A stretch of 64,000 nt of DNA from an uncultured Apibacter sp. (GCA_945280365.1 CALYQD010000002.1:186001-250000), one strand, 5' to 3'. Shown: positions 46,686 to 57,503, counted from the first letter of the stretch. Program-made: numbers and translations. The notes: generated by a model from the sequence alone, not told the origin.

Positions 46686-47501
46686 ATGGATAATATTAAT
46701 CAAAAATTACTTGTTATTGATAATCACTCTCATGTCACATTCCCGCTCGAAGATCATATTCATTTAATGGATGAAGCAGGAATAAACAAAACAATATTAT
46801 TTAGAACCCTAGTACATCCAGAAAAGACAAAGAATCTATATGAATTGAGAAAGGAAATGAATCAGTTGAATTCAATTCTTAACGGAAATGTTTCTTTGGC
46901 TCAACTTAAGGCGAAAGATGCTGAAACAGAATTATTAACTGCAATAGAAAGATACCCCGATCGATTTATCGGTTTTGGGGCAATTCCCCTATCATTTAAT
47001 ACCGTTCAAATGGTTGAATATATTGAAAAAGAACTTCTCGCTAAAGGATTGGTTGGCATAGGTGAGTTTACTCTAGCTAGTGGTTCCATTTATTTATTAG
47101 AAAATGTATTTAAAGCTTCGAGTAAGACCAAAAACATTCCATTGTGGATACATACTCTCAATCCTCTTATACTTAAAGATATACAAGAAATAGAAATTAT
47201 GGCACAAAAATATCCATCAGTTCCTGTAATTTTGGGTCATATGGGTGGAATGAATTGGTTAGAAGCTATTGATATAGTAAAGAATACAACTAATATATAC
47301 ATTGACACCTCTGCTAATTATTCTACGTTAGCTTTAAAGACTGTAATTGAAGAATTACCCGATAAAACTCTGTTCGGCGTTGATTATCCATACGGAAATA
47401 TATTATTATCTCGAAAAACAATTGAAGAAGTTTGTAAAAACAAAGATGTCTTAGCAAAAGTACTAGGTGGAAATATCCAAAAACTTTTGAAGATAGATTA
47501 A
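46686..47501 (+). CDS. Amidohydrolase-family metal-dependent hydrolase
   Basis: 271 residues, TIM-barrel amidohydrolase_2 type: DNHSHVTFPLEDHIHLMDEA (HxH), GFGAIPLSF, GLVGIGEFTL, IPLWIHTLNP, VPVILGHMGGMNWLEAI, NIYIDTSANYST and LFGVDYPYGN (final Asp). Members are hydrolases or decarboxylases of ring or acid substrates; which is unclear. The promoter is at 46544-46574, controlled with hxlR. Confidence 0.85.
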   Translation: MDNINQKLLVIDNHSHVTFPLEDHIHLMDEAGINKTILFRTLVHPEKTKNLYELRKEMNQLNSILNGNVSLAQLKAKDAETELLTAIERYPDRFIGFGAIPLSFNTVQMVEYIEKELLAKGLVGIGEFTLASGSIYLLENVFKASSKTKNIPLWIHTLNPLILKDIQEIEIMAQKYPSVPVILGHMGGMNWLEAIDIVKNTTNIYIDTSANYSTLALKTVIEELPDKTLFGVDYPYGNILLSRKTIEEVCKNKDVLAKVLGGNIQKLLKID

Positions 47502-47859
47502 AATAATTGTTATTATTCTCGATGTACGCACTCAGATAAAAATAAGCTTTTTTCAAAGGTAATATTTACATAAGCATATATCGATTTACTCATAAACTTC
47601 TACTTTATAAATCACTTAAAAAACATATGCCAATGAATGATTAAATTAAAAGAGAGTTCTTCAATATTTACTTTAAACTGCTTAAAACATTATCAAATAC
47701 AATGATTTGTTTCAAGGTTCATACAAATCAAAACATAGAAAAAAATTTCAAGAGAAAAAGCCTTTTAAAATTTACCACCTTATATTAGGTTATTCTTCTA
47801 TTATATAGAATCTAAAAAATAACATATTATTCACCTAATTATAGGACACTAATATCCTT

Positions 47860-48132
47860 AACCCCTTCTAACAATTCCAACCAAGAAAGAGTAATTAGTT
47901 TATTAGTAAATTCCAAAAGATTGTAAATATCAATTCATATATGTTATTCTACTTTTTCTTCTTTCAAAAATAAAGATTGTTGAGATATATGAACTAAGGT
48001 AGAAAATAAACAAGATAAATCAGTATAGCTATCTATTTCTAGAGTTAAACAATATTTTTTCATACTTATTTTTACGAATTGCTCTCAGACAACTTTAGCT
48101 TCTATACATAGTTTTTTGTTTTTCTTATTCAT
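47860..48132 (-). pseudogene. Small decayed ORF in the gap 47502-48269
   Basis: Minus-strand ATG 48132 gives MNKKNKKLCIEAKVV-stop, then the same frame continues KISMKKYCLTLEIDSYTDLS, CLFSTLVHISQQSLFLKEEK to a stop and, after a further stop, LLEFTNKLITLSWLELLEG. The family is not recognised. The rest of the gap (47502-47860 and 48132-48269) holds no gene; TATTTTTG at 48246-48253 serves the next gene. Confidence 0.35.
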
Positions 48133-48269
48133 AACACAACACTTTGAAGCAAAAAATATAAAATAAATCTATATAGTATTGATAAGTCCTTTATATTATA
48201 CATTTTTACCGATAAAATACAGGTCTCTTTTTATCAGATTTTTCTTATTTTTGCTAAAATACTTTTATT

Positions 48270-48671
48270 ATGAATACAGATACAGCACCTAATAAAAAAG
48301 TACATCAGGGAAGAAATATAAAAAGATTAAGAGAAATGCTTGGAATTAAGCAAGAGTCTTTAGCTTTTGATTTAGGTGTTAGCCAAGCAGTTGTATCAGA
48401 TTATGAACAAAAAGAAGCATTAGATGAAAAAATATTAGAGAAAGTTTCTCAGGCATTGAAAGTTTCTGTAGATGCTATTAAAAATATGACTGATGAAAAT
48501 TTGACAAACTTTTTTCAATCATTTTATGATAATAGTAGTCTCAATTATCAATGTACATTCAACCCTATTGATAAAATTATTGAGTTATACTCTGAAAAAG
48601 AAGAACTTTATAAGCAATTATTAAAAGACAAGGATATTTTAATAGAAAAGTTGTCTAAGGATAGTAATTAA
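48270..48671 (+). CDS. XRE-family helix-turn-helix regulator
   Basis: 133 residues. HTH in the N-terminal half (GRNIKRLREMLGIKQESLAF, DLGVSQAVVSDYEQKEAL), then a coiled tail (LYSEKEELYKQLLKDKDILI) that may dimerise. Intact and single. Targets unknown. Confidence 0.88.
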   Translation: MNTDTAPNKKVHQGRNIKRLREMLGIKQESLAFDLGVSQAVVSDYEQKEALDEKILEKVSQALKVSVDAIKNMTDENLTNFFQSFYDNSSLNYQCTFNPIDKIIELYSEKEELYKQLLKDKDILIEKLSKDSN

Positions 48672-48996
48672 AGAAAATTCTAAAAATTCATATTCATACC
48701 ACACATTTGAAATAGTCACGATTTCATATGACAGTTACTAATAAAAACAGTAACATTAAATTATGAAAAAGATAAGTTTTGACTACATCACAAAAAGTCA
48801 TTAAAACAAATTATGAGTTTTAAGATTAGCCCGATAATTAGGAATGTAGGTTAATTGCTTTTTGATTTTATAAAATTTACACAATTGCAAAAACATTTTT
48901 TATCTTAAAAGGTAATTATAGGTAATCAATTATATAAGATATGCAGCATTATTAAATAAAATAAACACCAATATTTATTTTCAATATCTTTTATAC
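48672..48996. other. Gene-free gap
   Basis: About 325 AT-rich bases between converging genes; no gene or clear terminator hairpin seen. Confidence 0.4.
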
Positions 48997-49326
48997 TTAA
49001 TGATTAGATACGAATTTTAATCCAATGATGGAACTTACAAGAGTAATGATAAAAAAGATTCTCCAGAATGTTGCCGGTTCTTTGAAAACAAATATTCCCA
49101 ATAATACTGTACCCGCTGCTCCTACTCCGGTCCATACAGCATAAGCTGTTCCTAAAGGCAAGGTTTGCGTGGCCTTTATCAGTAAAAGCATACTTGAAAT
49201 TATACACACTAAAAAGCTAGCATACCAATAATAAACGGCATTGCCTTGTGAATTTTTTGCTTGCCCTAAACTAAAAGTAAATCCTACTTCAAATAAACCT
49301 CCGATAATTAACAGTATCCAATTCAT
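48997..49326 (-). CDS. SMR-family transporter, SugE/Gdx-like
   Basis: 109 residues, four helices, with Glu13 in the first (GGLFEVGFTFSLGQAK) and helix 3 TLPLGTAYAVWTGVGAAGTV. The FEVGF and WTGVGAAG patterns are nearer the SugE/Gdx guanidinium-exporter branch than the drug-pump branch; this sub-family call is tentative. A -7 box TATTTTTG lies at 49362-49355. Confidence 0.85.
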   Translation of the reverse strand: MNWILLIIGGLFEVGFTFSLGQAKNSQGNAVYYWYASFLVCIISSMLLLIKATQTLPLGTAYAVWTGVGAAGTVLLGIFVFKEPATFWRIFFIITLVSSIIGLKFVSNH

Positions 49327-49362
49327 TTTTTTCTATAAATCTCTTTTTTCCTTGCAAAAATA

Positions 49363-49645
49363 AAGAAAAACTTATTTTTTATCTATTATTTTAATTTTTC
49401 AAAGTTCTAAGCATATTTTCTAAGATTTCATTTAATTTAAGGTAAATTGTAATAATTACAGGTTTCTAATTTTTTTATATATCTCATATCTTTTTTATGA
49501 ATTATAAAAGACACCTCATCATACATTAAGTAATTATTGTATCTTATGTCTTCTTAATTATAAAAATATTTCGAAGTAATTTTAAAGTAATATTTTCTAA
49601 TACTATAAAAAATCACTAAAATTGTAACCAATTGATAGCATTTAT
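49363..49645. other. Gene-free region upstream of thrA
   Basis: No ORF. No exact TAnnTTTG box and no clear threonine attenuator hairpin is seen, though regulation of thrA would be expected here. Confidence 0.35.
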
Positions 49646-52093
49646 ATGAAAATAGTAAAATTTGGAGGATCATCCGTCGGTTCCAGTCAAAGCATTCAAA
49701 ATGTAATTGACATCTTGAAGCAAAAACATGCTTCCGGTGAAAAATTTCATGTAGTATCTTCTGCCATGGGAGGAGTAACTAACATTTTAACAGACTTAGC
49801 TCAAGCAGCTTCAGAAGGATATGATTTTAAAACGGGACTAACAGAAATTGAACAAAAACATTTTACGGTTATCAAGGAAATGATTGCGGTGAAAAATCAG
49901 AATCCGACATTTACCCAAATTAAGATTTTCATTAATGAAATCGAAGACCTTTTACAAGGCGTATACAGCTTACAAGAACTCAGCCTACAAAGCAAAGATC
50001 TCATTATAAGTTATGGAGAAAAATGTTCCACATTTTTATTAAGTCAAATTGCTAAACAATATTTTTCTAATAGTTTATATGTAGACACTTCTGCTTTAAT
50101 AAAAACAGATAATAATTTTGGAAATGCACGAGTAAATACTCCTCTTACAGAGCATTTATTGAAAGAATATTATCAACAACATACCGAAAATATACTTTTT
50201 TTTACCGGTTTTATTGCATCCAATGAAAATAATAGAATTACTACTTTAGGCAGAGGTGGAAGCGACTATACAGCTGCCATCATTGCCGCTGCTTTAGATG
50301 CAAAAGAAATTGAGCTATGGTCTGATGTTGACGGTATGCTAACAGCCGATCCTCGTGTTGTAAAAAAGGCATTTTCTTTATCAGAACTTTCCTATACGGA
50401 AGCAATGGAATTATCTTACTTCGGAGCAAAAGTTATCTATCCACCCGCTATGATTCCGGCATTTCGAAAAAAAATACCAATTGTATTAAAAAATACATTT
50501 AATCCTACCTTCGAAGGAACCAGAATTGAGGAACATACTCATAAAAATATGTATCCGATCCGAGGAATTTCTTCAATCAACGAAATAAGCCTTATCAATA
50601 TTACAGGGAGCGGAATGATCGGACAGATAGGATTTAGCGGTAAACTTTTTTCCTTACTTGCCCAAGAACATATCAATGTAATACTCATTACCCAATCTTC
50701 TTCAGAGCACAGTATTACTTTCGCTATAGAGCCTAAAGACGTACAAAAGGCGAAGCAATTATTTTGGAGCGAATTTGAGTTAGAATTGGAAACCAATAAA
50801 TTAAACCCTCCGATTATTGAAGAAAACTTATGCGTTTTGGCCATAGTAGGAGAAAATATGAAACAAACTCCGGGAATATCCGGGAAACTATTCCATGCGC
50901 TGGGAAGAAACGGAATTAACATACATGCTATTGCCCAAGGATCTTCCGAATATAATATTTCGGTAATCATTAAACGCAAGAACATATCCAAAGCCCTCAA
51001 TGCAGTCCATGATGCTTTTTTCACTCAATTAACTAAAACACTACATGTATTTAGTGTCGGAACCGGAAATATCGGAACTACCTTATTGCGTCAGATTCAA
51101 GCTCAGAGTGATTTTTTACGCGATAATAACGGCATTGAAGTAAAAATATCAGGGATCGCCAATTCCAGAAAAATGATTATTGATGAAGAAGGAATCGACC
51201 TTACCCAATGGGAAAAAGCTATAAATGCCGGAGAGGTATCCAACATGGACACATTTATCCAAAAAATAAAATTATTAAATCTTTCTAATTGCATTTTTGT
51301 AGATAATACCGCAAGTCCAGTCACAGGGACCTATTATAAAGAATTATTTGAATCGAATGTTTCCGTGGTTACTTGTAACAAAATTGCTAATTCGTCTTCC
51401 TATAAAGAATATAAAGATTTAAAAGACACAGCTAGAAGAAGAGGGGTTGATTTCTTTTATGAAACGAACGTAGGTGCCGGTTTACCGATTATTCGAACCT
51501 TAAAAGACTTAATGACCAGCGGCGATAGAATTCTTAAGATTGAAGCTATTTTAAGCGGTACGATTTCATACATCTTTAATAATTTTACCGGAAAGATTTC
51601 CTTTTATGAGGTCGTAAAAAAAGCTCATGAGTTAGGATATACAGAGCCCGATCCTCGGGAAGATTTAAGCGGAAAAGATTTTATGCGTAAAATGATGATT
51701 CTTGCTCGAGATGCTGGTTATGTGGTAGAAGGAAAAGATGTAAGTTTAGGAGCTATTCTTCCTGAAAGTTGTATTAATGCCCCATCTATAGATGATTTCT
51801 ATAAAGAATTAAAAAAATCAGATTCCTATTTCAACCAATTGAAAGAAAAGGCCGAAAATGAAAATAAAGTTTTAAGGTATATCGGAAAATTGGAAAACAG
51901 CAAAGCTTCTATAAGCCTTGAATGGGTAGATTCCAACCATCCTTTCTATAATTTAACGGGAAGTGATAATATTATTTCTTTTACTACAGAAAGATACAAA
52001 TTTAATCCGTTAGTTATAAAAGGACCAGGAGCAGGTGCTGAAGTTACAGCTGCTGGCGTTTTTGCTGATTTAATTAATGTAGGTGCCAATTAG
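49646..52093 (+). CDS. thrA: Bifunctional aspartokinase / homoserine dehydrogenase I
   Basis: 815 residues. Aspartokinase (1-290: MKIVKFGGSSVGS, TLGRGGSDYTAAIIAAALDA, ELWSDVDGMLTADPR), two ACT domains (about 310-455) for threonine feedback, and homoserine dehydrogenase (about 465-815: VGTGNIGTTLLRQIQ, VTCNKIANSS, FFYETNVGAGLPIIRTLKDL, LSGTISYIFNNF). First and third steps from aspartate to threonine and methionine. Upstream of thrB and thrC. Confidence 0.96.
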   Translation: MKIVKFGGSSVGSSQSIQNVIDILKQKHASGEKFHVVSSAMGGVTNILTDLAQAASEGYDFKTGLTEIEQKHFTVIKEMIAVKNQNPTFTQIKIFINEIEDLLQGVYSLQELSLQSKDLIISYGEKCSTFLLSQIAKQYFSNSLYVDTSALIKTDNNFGNARVNTPLTEHLLKEYYQQHTENILFFTGFIASNENNRITTLGRGGSDYTAAIIAAALDAKEIELWSDVDGMLTADPRVVKKAFSLSELSYTEAMELSYFGAKVIYPPAMIPAFRKKIPIVLKNTFNPTFEGTRIEEHTHKNMYPIRGISSINEISLINITGSGMIGQIGFSGKLFSLLAQEHINVILITQSSSEHSITFAIEPKDVQKAKQLFWSEFELELETNKLNPPIIEENLCVLAIVGENMKQTPGISGKLFHALGRNGINIHAIAQGSSEYNISVIIKRKNISKALNAVHDAFFTQLTKTLHVFSVGTGNIGTTLLRQIQAQSDFLRDNNGIEVKISGIANSRKMIIDEEGIDLTQWEKAINAGEVSNMDTFIQKIKLLNLSNCIFVDNTASPVTGTYYKELFESNVSVVTCNKIANSSSYKEYKDLKDTARRRGVDFFYETNVGAGLPIIRTLKDLMTSGDRILKIEAILSGTISYIFNNFTGKISFYEVVKKAHELGYTEPDPREDLSGKDFMRKMMILARDAGYVVEGKDVSLGAILPESCINAPSIDDFYKELKKSDSYFNQLKEKAENENKVLRYIGKLENSKASISLEWVDSNHPFYNLTGSDNIISFTTERYKFNPLVIKGPGAGAEVTAAGVFADLINVGAN

Positions 52094-52209
52094 ATTTTTT
52101 GATCTATAGACTTTATATTGTTTTAAATTTTTATATTCAGAAGCTTTTAGTACGGATTTTTTCAAATTTAAACCATTAATAAACATATTGTATAAAGGAT
52201 ACAAGGCTT

Positions 52210-52239
52210 TTGATATCAAATATAATTAGCTTACATTTG
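52210..52239 (+). promoter_or_regulatory. Promoter of thrBC
   Basis: TTG 52210-52212, 19 bases, TACATTTG 52232-52239: a full Bacteroidetes consensus, 31 bases before thrB. So thrBC can be transcribed apart from thrA. Confidence 0.65.
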
Positions 52240-52270
52240 TCTAAATAAAATTGAACGTTTTCAAATTTAG

Positions 52271-53209
52271 ATGAGAGAAAAAGATAGTGTGCACGTTTTT
52301 GCTCCCGCGACTTCAGCTAATTTTATTTGTGGATATGATGTTTTAGGCTTAGCACTGAATGAGCCCGGCGATGAAGTATTACTAAAACGCGTTGATGAGC
52401 CAGGAATAAAAATAACTAAAATAACCGGAGATCAGGGGCTTTTGCCCACAGATCCGAATAAAAATACGGTAAGCGCTTGTGTAAAGATGATTCTGGATTT
52501 CTTGGGTAAAAAAAACTACGGGATTGAAATTGAACTTCATAAAAAAATGCCAATCGGAAGCGGTTTAGGTTCCAGTGCGGCAAGTACTATAGCGGGATTG
52601 TTTGCTATTAATCAACTTTTAGGCGAACCTTTATCTAAGAATGAGCTACTACCATTTGCCTTAAAAGGTGAAGAGCTTGCCTGCGGACATGGTCATGCCG
52701 ATAACGTTGCTCCTTCGCTTTTGGGGGGCATAACTTTAATACGTAGCTACAATCCATTGGATGTTATTAATCTTCCTGTACCTAAAGAGCTTTGCTGTTC
52801 AATTATCTTTCCGCATGTAGAAGTACAAACCCGAGCCGCGAGACAGATTTTGAAGAATAAAATAGAATTGAAAGATGCGGTTTCCCAATGGGGAAATATT
52901 GCCGGATTGATCACCGGCTTATTTAATGAGGATTATGAGTTAATTTCAAGAAGCCTTGAAGATAAACTCATCGAGCCTACACGATCTATTTTAATACCAG
53001 AATTTGAAGCTATGAAGAAAATTGCTAAAGAAGAGAAAGCTCTGGGATTTGGAATATCCGGATCCGGACCTTCAGTAGTTGCTTTTACGAGAGGAATAGA
53101 ATCGGCAAAAAACATTACGAAAAAGCTTAAAGAACATCTTAAAAAGAACGAAATAGAAAGTAACGGTTATTTTTCTCCTGTAAATATTCAGGGAGCAACC
53201 GTACTTTAA
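52271..53209 (+). CDS. thrB: Homoserine kinase
   Basis: 312 residues of the GHMP kinase fold: FAPATSANFICGYDVLGLAL, the ATP loop KMPIGSGLGSSAASTIAG, and GFGISGSGPSVVAF. It phosphorylates homoserine. 24 bases before thrC. Confidence 0.95.
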   Translation: MREKDSVHVFAPATSANFICGYDVLGLALNEPGDEVLLKRVDEPGIKITKITGDQGLLPTDPNKNTVSACVKMILDFLGKKNYGIEIELHKKMPIGSGLGSSAASTIAGLFAINQLLGEPLSKNELLPFALKGEELACGHGHADNVAPSLLGGITLIRSYNPLDVINLPVPKELCCSIIFPHVEVQTRAARQILKNKIELKDAVSQWGNIAGLITGLFNEDYELISRSLEDKLIEPTRSILIPEFEAMKKIAKEEKALGFGISGSGPSVVAFTRGIESAKNITKKLKEHLKKNEIESNGYFSPVNIQGATVL

Positions 53210-53233
53210 AATGTAAAGCATAACCATACGATA

Positions 53234-54529
53234 ATGAAATTATACAGCACTAATAATAAAAATCTTAGCGTAACTTTTAAAGAAGCCGTTTTTACCAGCT
53301 TCCCCTCAGATAAAGGCTTGTATATGCCATTGAAAATTCCCAAACTATCGGAAAATTTTATACAGAATATCACGCAATATTCTTTTGATGAAATAGCTTT
53401 GGAAATAGCTCATGCTTTTATTGGAGAAGATATTCCCTATAATGACTTGGAAAAAATAATTAAGGATGCAATCAATTTCGATGCTCCATTAGTTTCTTTA
53501 GATGAAAATTTGGCTGTGTTAGAGTTATTTCACGGTCCATCTCTTGCTTTCAAAGATTTTGGTGCTCGTTTCATGAGTCGGGTGATGGCTTATTTATCCG
53601 ATAATAAAGATAAAACACTCGATATTTTGGTAGCTACCTCGGGAGATACCGGCGGCGCTGTAGCATTGGGATTTTTAGGAGTTCCGGGCATACGGGTAAC
53701 TATTTTATATCCAAAAGGTAAGGTTAGTGAAATTCAAAAACTCCAATTAACTACTAACGGACAAAATATACGCGCCCTTGAGGTTAACGGTACTTTTGAT
53801 GATTGCCAGTCCTTAGTAAAAATGGCTTTTAATGATCCTGAGCTTAATGCTAAGTTAAGATTAACTTCAGCAAATTCTATAAATATTTCACGCTTGTTAC
53901 CTCAAACCTTTTATTATCTATATGCTTATGCGCAAGCTCTCAAGATAAATAAAAAAAATATTGTTTTTGTAGTACCAAGCGGAAATTTCGGTAATATAGG
54001 AGCCGGATTACTTACCTATAAAGCTGGTCTTCCCGTGAAACATTTTGTTGCCGCTACCAATGTTAATGATACGGTTCCCGTTTATTTACAAAAAGGAATT
54101 TATGAGCCTAAACCATCTGTACAAACACTATCCAATGCTATGGATGTTGGTAACCCAAGCAATTGGGTGCGTATTAGTGACTTATTTAATGAAAATTTGG
54201 ATGCGTTGCGTAATCTTATTTCTGCTTACTCCTTTACCGATTCGGAAACCATACAGAGCATTAATGAATTATATAAAAACTATAACTATATAGCTTGTCC
54301 TCATACTGCCGTAGCTTATTTAGCCGCAAAAAAGTATAACCATCCGGAGGATTTCACAATATTTTTATCTACAGCACATCCTTGTAAATTCATAGATGTC
54401 TATCCTGATAATTTTAAAAATAAAATTACTATACCGGATCAAGTACAGCAACTCGAAAATAAAAAGAGCTCAGCTACTTCTCTTGAAAATAACTTTTCAA
54501 ATTTAAAAGCTTTTCTTATAAGTGAATAA
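53234..54529 (+). CDS. thrC: Threonine synthase
   Basis: 431 residues, PLP fold type II. PLP lysine in HGPSLAFKDFGARFM, phosphate loop ATSGDTGGAVALGF, and the FVVPSGNFGNIGAGL segment. It makes threonine from O-phosphohomoserine. Ends the thr set. Confidence 0.96.
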   Translation: MKLYSTNNKNLSVTFKEAVFTSFPSDKGLYMPLKIPKLSENFIQNITQYSFDEIALEIAHAFIGEDIPYNDLEKIIKDAINFDAPLVSLDENLAVLELFHGPSLAFKDFGARFMSRVMAYLSDNKDKTLDILVATSGDTGGAVALGFLGVPGIRVTILYPKGKVSEIQKLQLTTNGQNIRALEVNGTFDDCQSLVKMAFNDPELNAKLRLTSANSINISRLLPQTFYYLYAYAQALKINKKNIVFVVPSGNFGNIGAGLLTYKAGLPVKHFVAATNVNDTVPVYLQKGIYEPKPSVQTLSNAMDVGNPSNWVRISDLFNENLDALRNLISAYSFTDSETIQSINELYKNYNYIACPHTAVAYLAAKKYNHPEDFTIFLSTAHPCKFIDVYPDNFKNKITIPDQVQQLENKKSSATSLENNFSNLKAFLISE

Positions 54530-54616
54530 CATCTTTGAGGGATCTAACCATTAAGTAAATATAAATTTTGTAAGGAAATCATAAAATTATCTTAATAAAT
54601 TTTAAAAATTCCTTAC

Positions 54617-54624
54617 TATATTTG
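54617..54624 (+). promoter_or_regulatory. -7 box upstream of pyrH
   Basis: TATATTTG about 160 bases before pyrH; no clear TTG -33. An inverted repeat gtaaggaa / ttccttac spans 54571-54616 just before it. Confidence 0.4.
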
Positions 54625-54782
54625 CATGCAGAAAATTTCATAGTAAATGATTTCATTTATAATTATACTACTTTCTGTATATATTTACTTTATTATTTCC
54701 CTCCTTATTAATCATAAAGTAACATTATTACTTTCAAATACATTAGTTAATCTAAATAATAATAAAAACACATTAGCATATC

Positions 54783-55490
54783 ATGAAATATAAAAGAATA
54801 CTTTTAAAGTTAAGTGGAGAAGCTTTAATGGGAAATCAACAATATGGAATAAGCTCGGATATTCTTCAAAGTTATTCTAAACAAATTAAAGAAATCTCTG
54901 ACATGGGGGTGGAAATTGCTATAGTTATCGGAGGCGGAAATATTTTTAGAGGAGTAGCAGGTGTTGCAACCGGAATTGACAGAGTTCAAGGAGACTACAT
55001 GGGAATGCTTGCCACGGTTATCAATGGAATGGCACTTCAGAGCTCACTCGAAGCATTAGGTGTACATACCCGTTTGCAAACGTCTATAAAAATGGACCAA
55101 ATCGCTGAACCTTTTATTAAAAGAAGAGCTGACAGGCATTTGGAAAAAGGTAGAGTGGTCATATTCGGAGCGGGAACCGGAAATCCTTATTTTACTACAG
55201 ATACGGCTGCTACTTTGAAAGCTATCGAAATTAATGCTGAGGTAATTTTAAAAGGAACTCGTGTAGACGGTATTTACGATACGGATCCTGAAAAAAATAA
55301 AAATGCAGTAAAATTTAATAGCATTTCCTTTGACGAAGTATATGAAAAAGGACTTAAGATCATGGATATGACAGCTTTTACGTTAAGTCAAGAAAATCAA
55401 CTTCCTATCATTGTTTTTGATATGAATAAAGAAGGAAATTTAAGAAAAATTATTGAAGGGAAAGAAGTAGGGACTTTAGTTTCAATTTAA
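54783..55490 (+). CDS. pyrH: UMP kinase
   Basis: 235 residues, amino-acid-kinase fold: [54 protein letters not shown]. It makes UDP. Paired with frr as in most bacteria. Confidence 0.96.
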   Translation: MKYKRILLKLSGEALMGNQQYGISSDILQSYSKQIKEISDMGVEIAIVIGGGNIFRGVAGVATGIDRVQGDYMGMLATVINGMALQSSLEALGVHTRLQTSIKMDQIAEPFIKRRADRHLEKGRVVIFGAGTGNPYFTTDTAATLKAIEINAEVILKGTRVDGIYDTDPEKNKNAVKFNSISFDEVYEKGLKIMDMTAFTLSQENQLPIIVFDMNKEGNLRKIIEGKEVGTLVSI

Positions 55491-55502
55491 TTAATTAAAT
55501 TT

Positions 55503-55510
55503 TATATTTG
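55503..55510 (+). promoter_or_regulatory. -7 box upstream of frr
   Basis: TATATTTG 23 bases before the frr ATG; no TTG -33 visible. Confidence 0.4.
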
Positions 55511-55533
55511 CAAGGCAACGTTAGTAGAAAATT

Positions 55534-56088
55534 ATGGAAGAAATAAATTTAATTATTGAAACGACAAAGGAAAGCATGGAGTCCTCTTTAAGGCATTTAG
55601 AATCTGCTTTTAATAAAATTCGTGCAGGACGAGCAAATCCTTTAATGCTTCAAAACATTTTAGTGGAATATTACGGAGCCCCTACTCCTTTATCTCAAGT
55701 TGCCAACATCTCTGTTCCCGATGGTATGACTTTGAGCATTCAACCCTGGGAAAAGTCTACACTAAGCGCTATAGAAAAAGCCATTTTTCAATCTAATTTA
55801 GGTTTTACTCCTAATAATAATGGTGAAAATATTATTATAAACATACCTCCTTTAACCGAAGAAAGAAGAAAAGACTTGGTAAAACAGGCAAAAGCGGAGT
55901 GTGAAAATTCTAAGGTAGGTATTCGAAAAGCAAGACAAGAAGCTAATGCGGATATTAAAAAGATAGAAAGTGCTTCTGAAGATGAAAAGAAAAACGGAGA
56001 GGAACAGATTCAATCCTTAACGGATAAATATGTGAAATTAGCCGAAGAACATTTATCTCACAAAGAAAAAGAGATCCTGACTGTTTAA
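55534..56088 (+). CDS. frr: Ribosome recycling factor
   Basis: 184 residues of usual length: FNKIRAGRANPLMLQNILVE, YYGAPTPLSQVANISVPD, and the helical hairpin end ERRKDLVKQAKAECENSKVG. It splits post-termination ribosomes. Followed by a strong terminator. Confidence 0.96.
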   Translation: MEEINLIIETTKESMESSLRHLESAFNKIRAGRANPLMLQNILVEYYGAPTPLSQVANISVPDGMTLSIQPWEKSTLSAIEKAIFQSNLGFTPNNNGENIIINIPPLTEERRKDLVKQAKAECENSKVGIRKARQEANADIKKIESASEDEKKNGEEQIQSLTDKYVKLAEEHLSHKEKEILTV

Positions 56089-56117
56089 TTTTACAATTAT
56101 ATATTAAAAAAAATTAT

Positions 56118-56152
56118 AAATCGGTTTCTTTCTTTAAGAACCGATTTTTTTT
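56118..56152 (+). terminator. Terminator after frr
   Basis: Stem aaatcggtt / aaccgattt (9 bp, 12-base loop) and a T-run. Confidence 0.85.
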
Positions 56153-56159
56153 ACCTTTG
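56152..56159 (+). promoter_or_regulatory. -7 box of tyrA
   Basis: TACCTTTG directly after the frr terminator and 11 bases before the tyrA ATG, implying a very short leader. Confidence 0.45.
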
Positions 56160-56170
56160 AATTTATAGCT

Positions 56171-57025
56171 ATGTCAAAAACAGTAAGTGTAATCGGATTA
56201 GGTCTAATTGGTGGTTCAATAGCCTTAGATCTTAAAAAAAGTGGATTTGCATCAAAAATTATCGGTGTTGATAAATCTAAACTCCATGAGAAACAGGCTT
56301 TGGAATTATCCATTGCCGATGCTATTATGTCTTTGGAAGAAGCTGTTTGCGCATCTGATTTAATTATTCTTTCCACTCCCGTGGATGTAAGCATGAAACT
56401 ACTGCCGGCTATTTTAGATAGGCTTCCTTCAAATGCAGTACTTATGGATGTTGGATCCACCAAATCATCCTTAATCGAAAAAGTAAAAAATCATATAAAA
56501 AGAAAGTTCTATGTAGCTTCTCATCCTATGGCGGGAACGGAATATAGCGGTCCTTCTGCTGCTTTTCATGGATTATTTAAAGATAGGGCTGCAATCATAT
56601 GTAACCCTGAAGATTCATCCCCTAAAGCCGTGGAACTAGTTTCTGAAGTGTATTCGAAATTAGGTTCCCGTTTGGTGCTTATGGATGCAGAGTCTCATGA
56701 TGAACATGTTGGCTATGTATCTCATCTTTCTCATGCTATTTCCTATGCTCTAGCTGTGTCTGTCCTCGAAAAAGAAAAAGATGATGCCGCCATATTCAAT
56801 TTGGCTTCGGGAGGATTTGCCTCAACTGTACGTCTGGCAAAAAGCTCTGTGGATATGTGGCTTCCCATTTTTGAACAAAATTCCAAATATATTTTACCTA
56901 TACTCAATACTTATCTTAATAAACTCACGGAATTTAAATCTTACCTAGAAAATGGAGAAACTGAACATCTATATGAATTTATAAAGGAAGCTAATCGAAT
57001 CAAAAATAAATTGGAAAAGAAATAA
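56171..57025 (+). CDS. tyrA: Prephenate dehydrogenase
   Basis: 284 residues: Rossmann start VSVIGLGLIGGSIALDLKKS, then ILSTPVDVSMKLLP, VLMDVGSTKSSLIE, SHPMAGTEYSGPSAAFHGLF and DEHVGYVSHLSHAISYALA with the catalytic His region. It makes 4-hydroxyphenylpyruvate for tyrosine. A broken second copy lies at 57857-58226. Confidence 0.93.
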   Translation: MSKTVSVIGLGLIGGSIALDLKKSGFASKIIGVDKSKLHEKQALELSIADAIMSLEEAVCASDLIILSTPVDVSMKLLPAILDRLPSNAVLMDVGSTKSSLIEKVKNHIKRKFYVASHPMAGTEYSGPSAAFHGLFKDRAAIICNPEDSSPKAVELVSEVYSKLGSRLVLMDAESHDEHVGYVSHLSHAISYALAVSVLEKEKDDAAIFNLASGGFASTVRLAKSSVDMWLPIFEQNSKYILPILNTYLNKLTEFKSYLENGETEHLYEFIKEANRIKNKLEKK

Positions 57026-57503
57026 ATTATATTAAAGCCCTTATTGGATTGTAAATAAAATTTTTACTTAAATTATTCTAAAGGGTGAATACTTTTATTG
57101 TTGGCGAGATTAGATTTTGCAAAACATCTATTGTTTCATAATTTAAAAAATTATTCCCTTTAAATTGGAAAAATTATAACTAATAGCTTTTCGTTATCAA
57201 AATTATCATTTTACCATCAATTATATTTTTACAAAACAAGATAAATTTTTAACAACTTAACCATCCATATAGATTGGGTTATGTAGATGTCCAACCAATT
57301 TCAAAACTCTTTCGGTGTTTGTTAAATAAAATTATTCCTCCTTGATATTTAGTTAGCCTTAAAATGCAAATGAAATAAAGTATTTTTTTAGTAATTTATC
57401 TTTTCCTAAAAACAATAAATTTTTATCTATTATATATCAATATTTTCTTTAATAGGTTTAATTAATATTTTTTGTTATTATTTTAGATGTCACTAATTAA
57501 ATA
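57026..57503. other. Intergenic region between tyrA and the peptide precursor
   Basis: No ORF. Part of it (about 57190-57260, caaaattatcattt and acaagataaattt) is similar to 62568-62640 before the DUF2480 gene, so this spacer has been duplicated. Confidence 0.45.

Noticed and set aside
49363..49645. Threonine attenuator before thrA
   Set aside because: I saw no leader peptide rich in Thr or Ile and no clear terminator hairpin.
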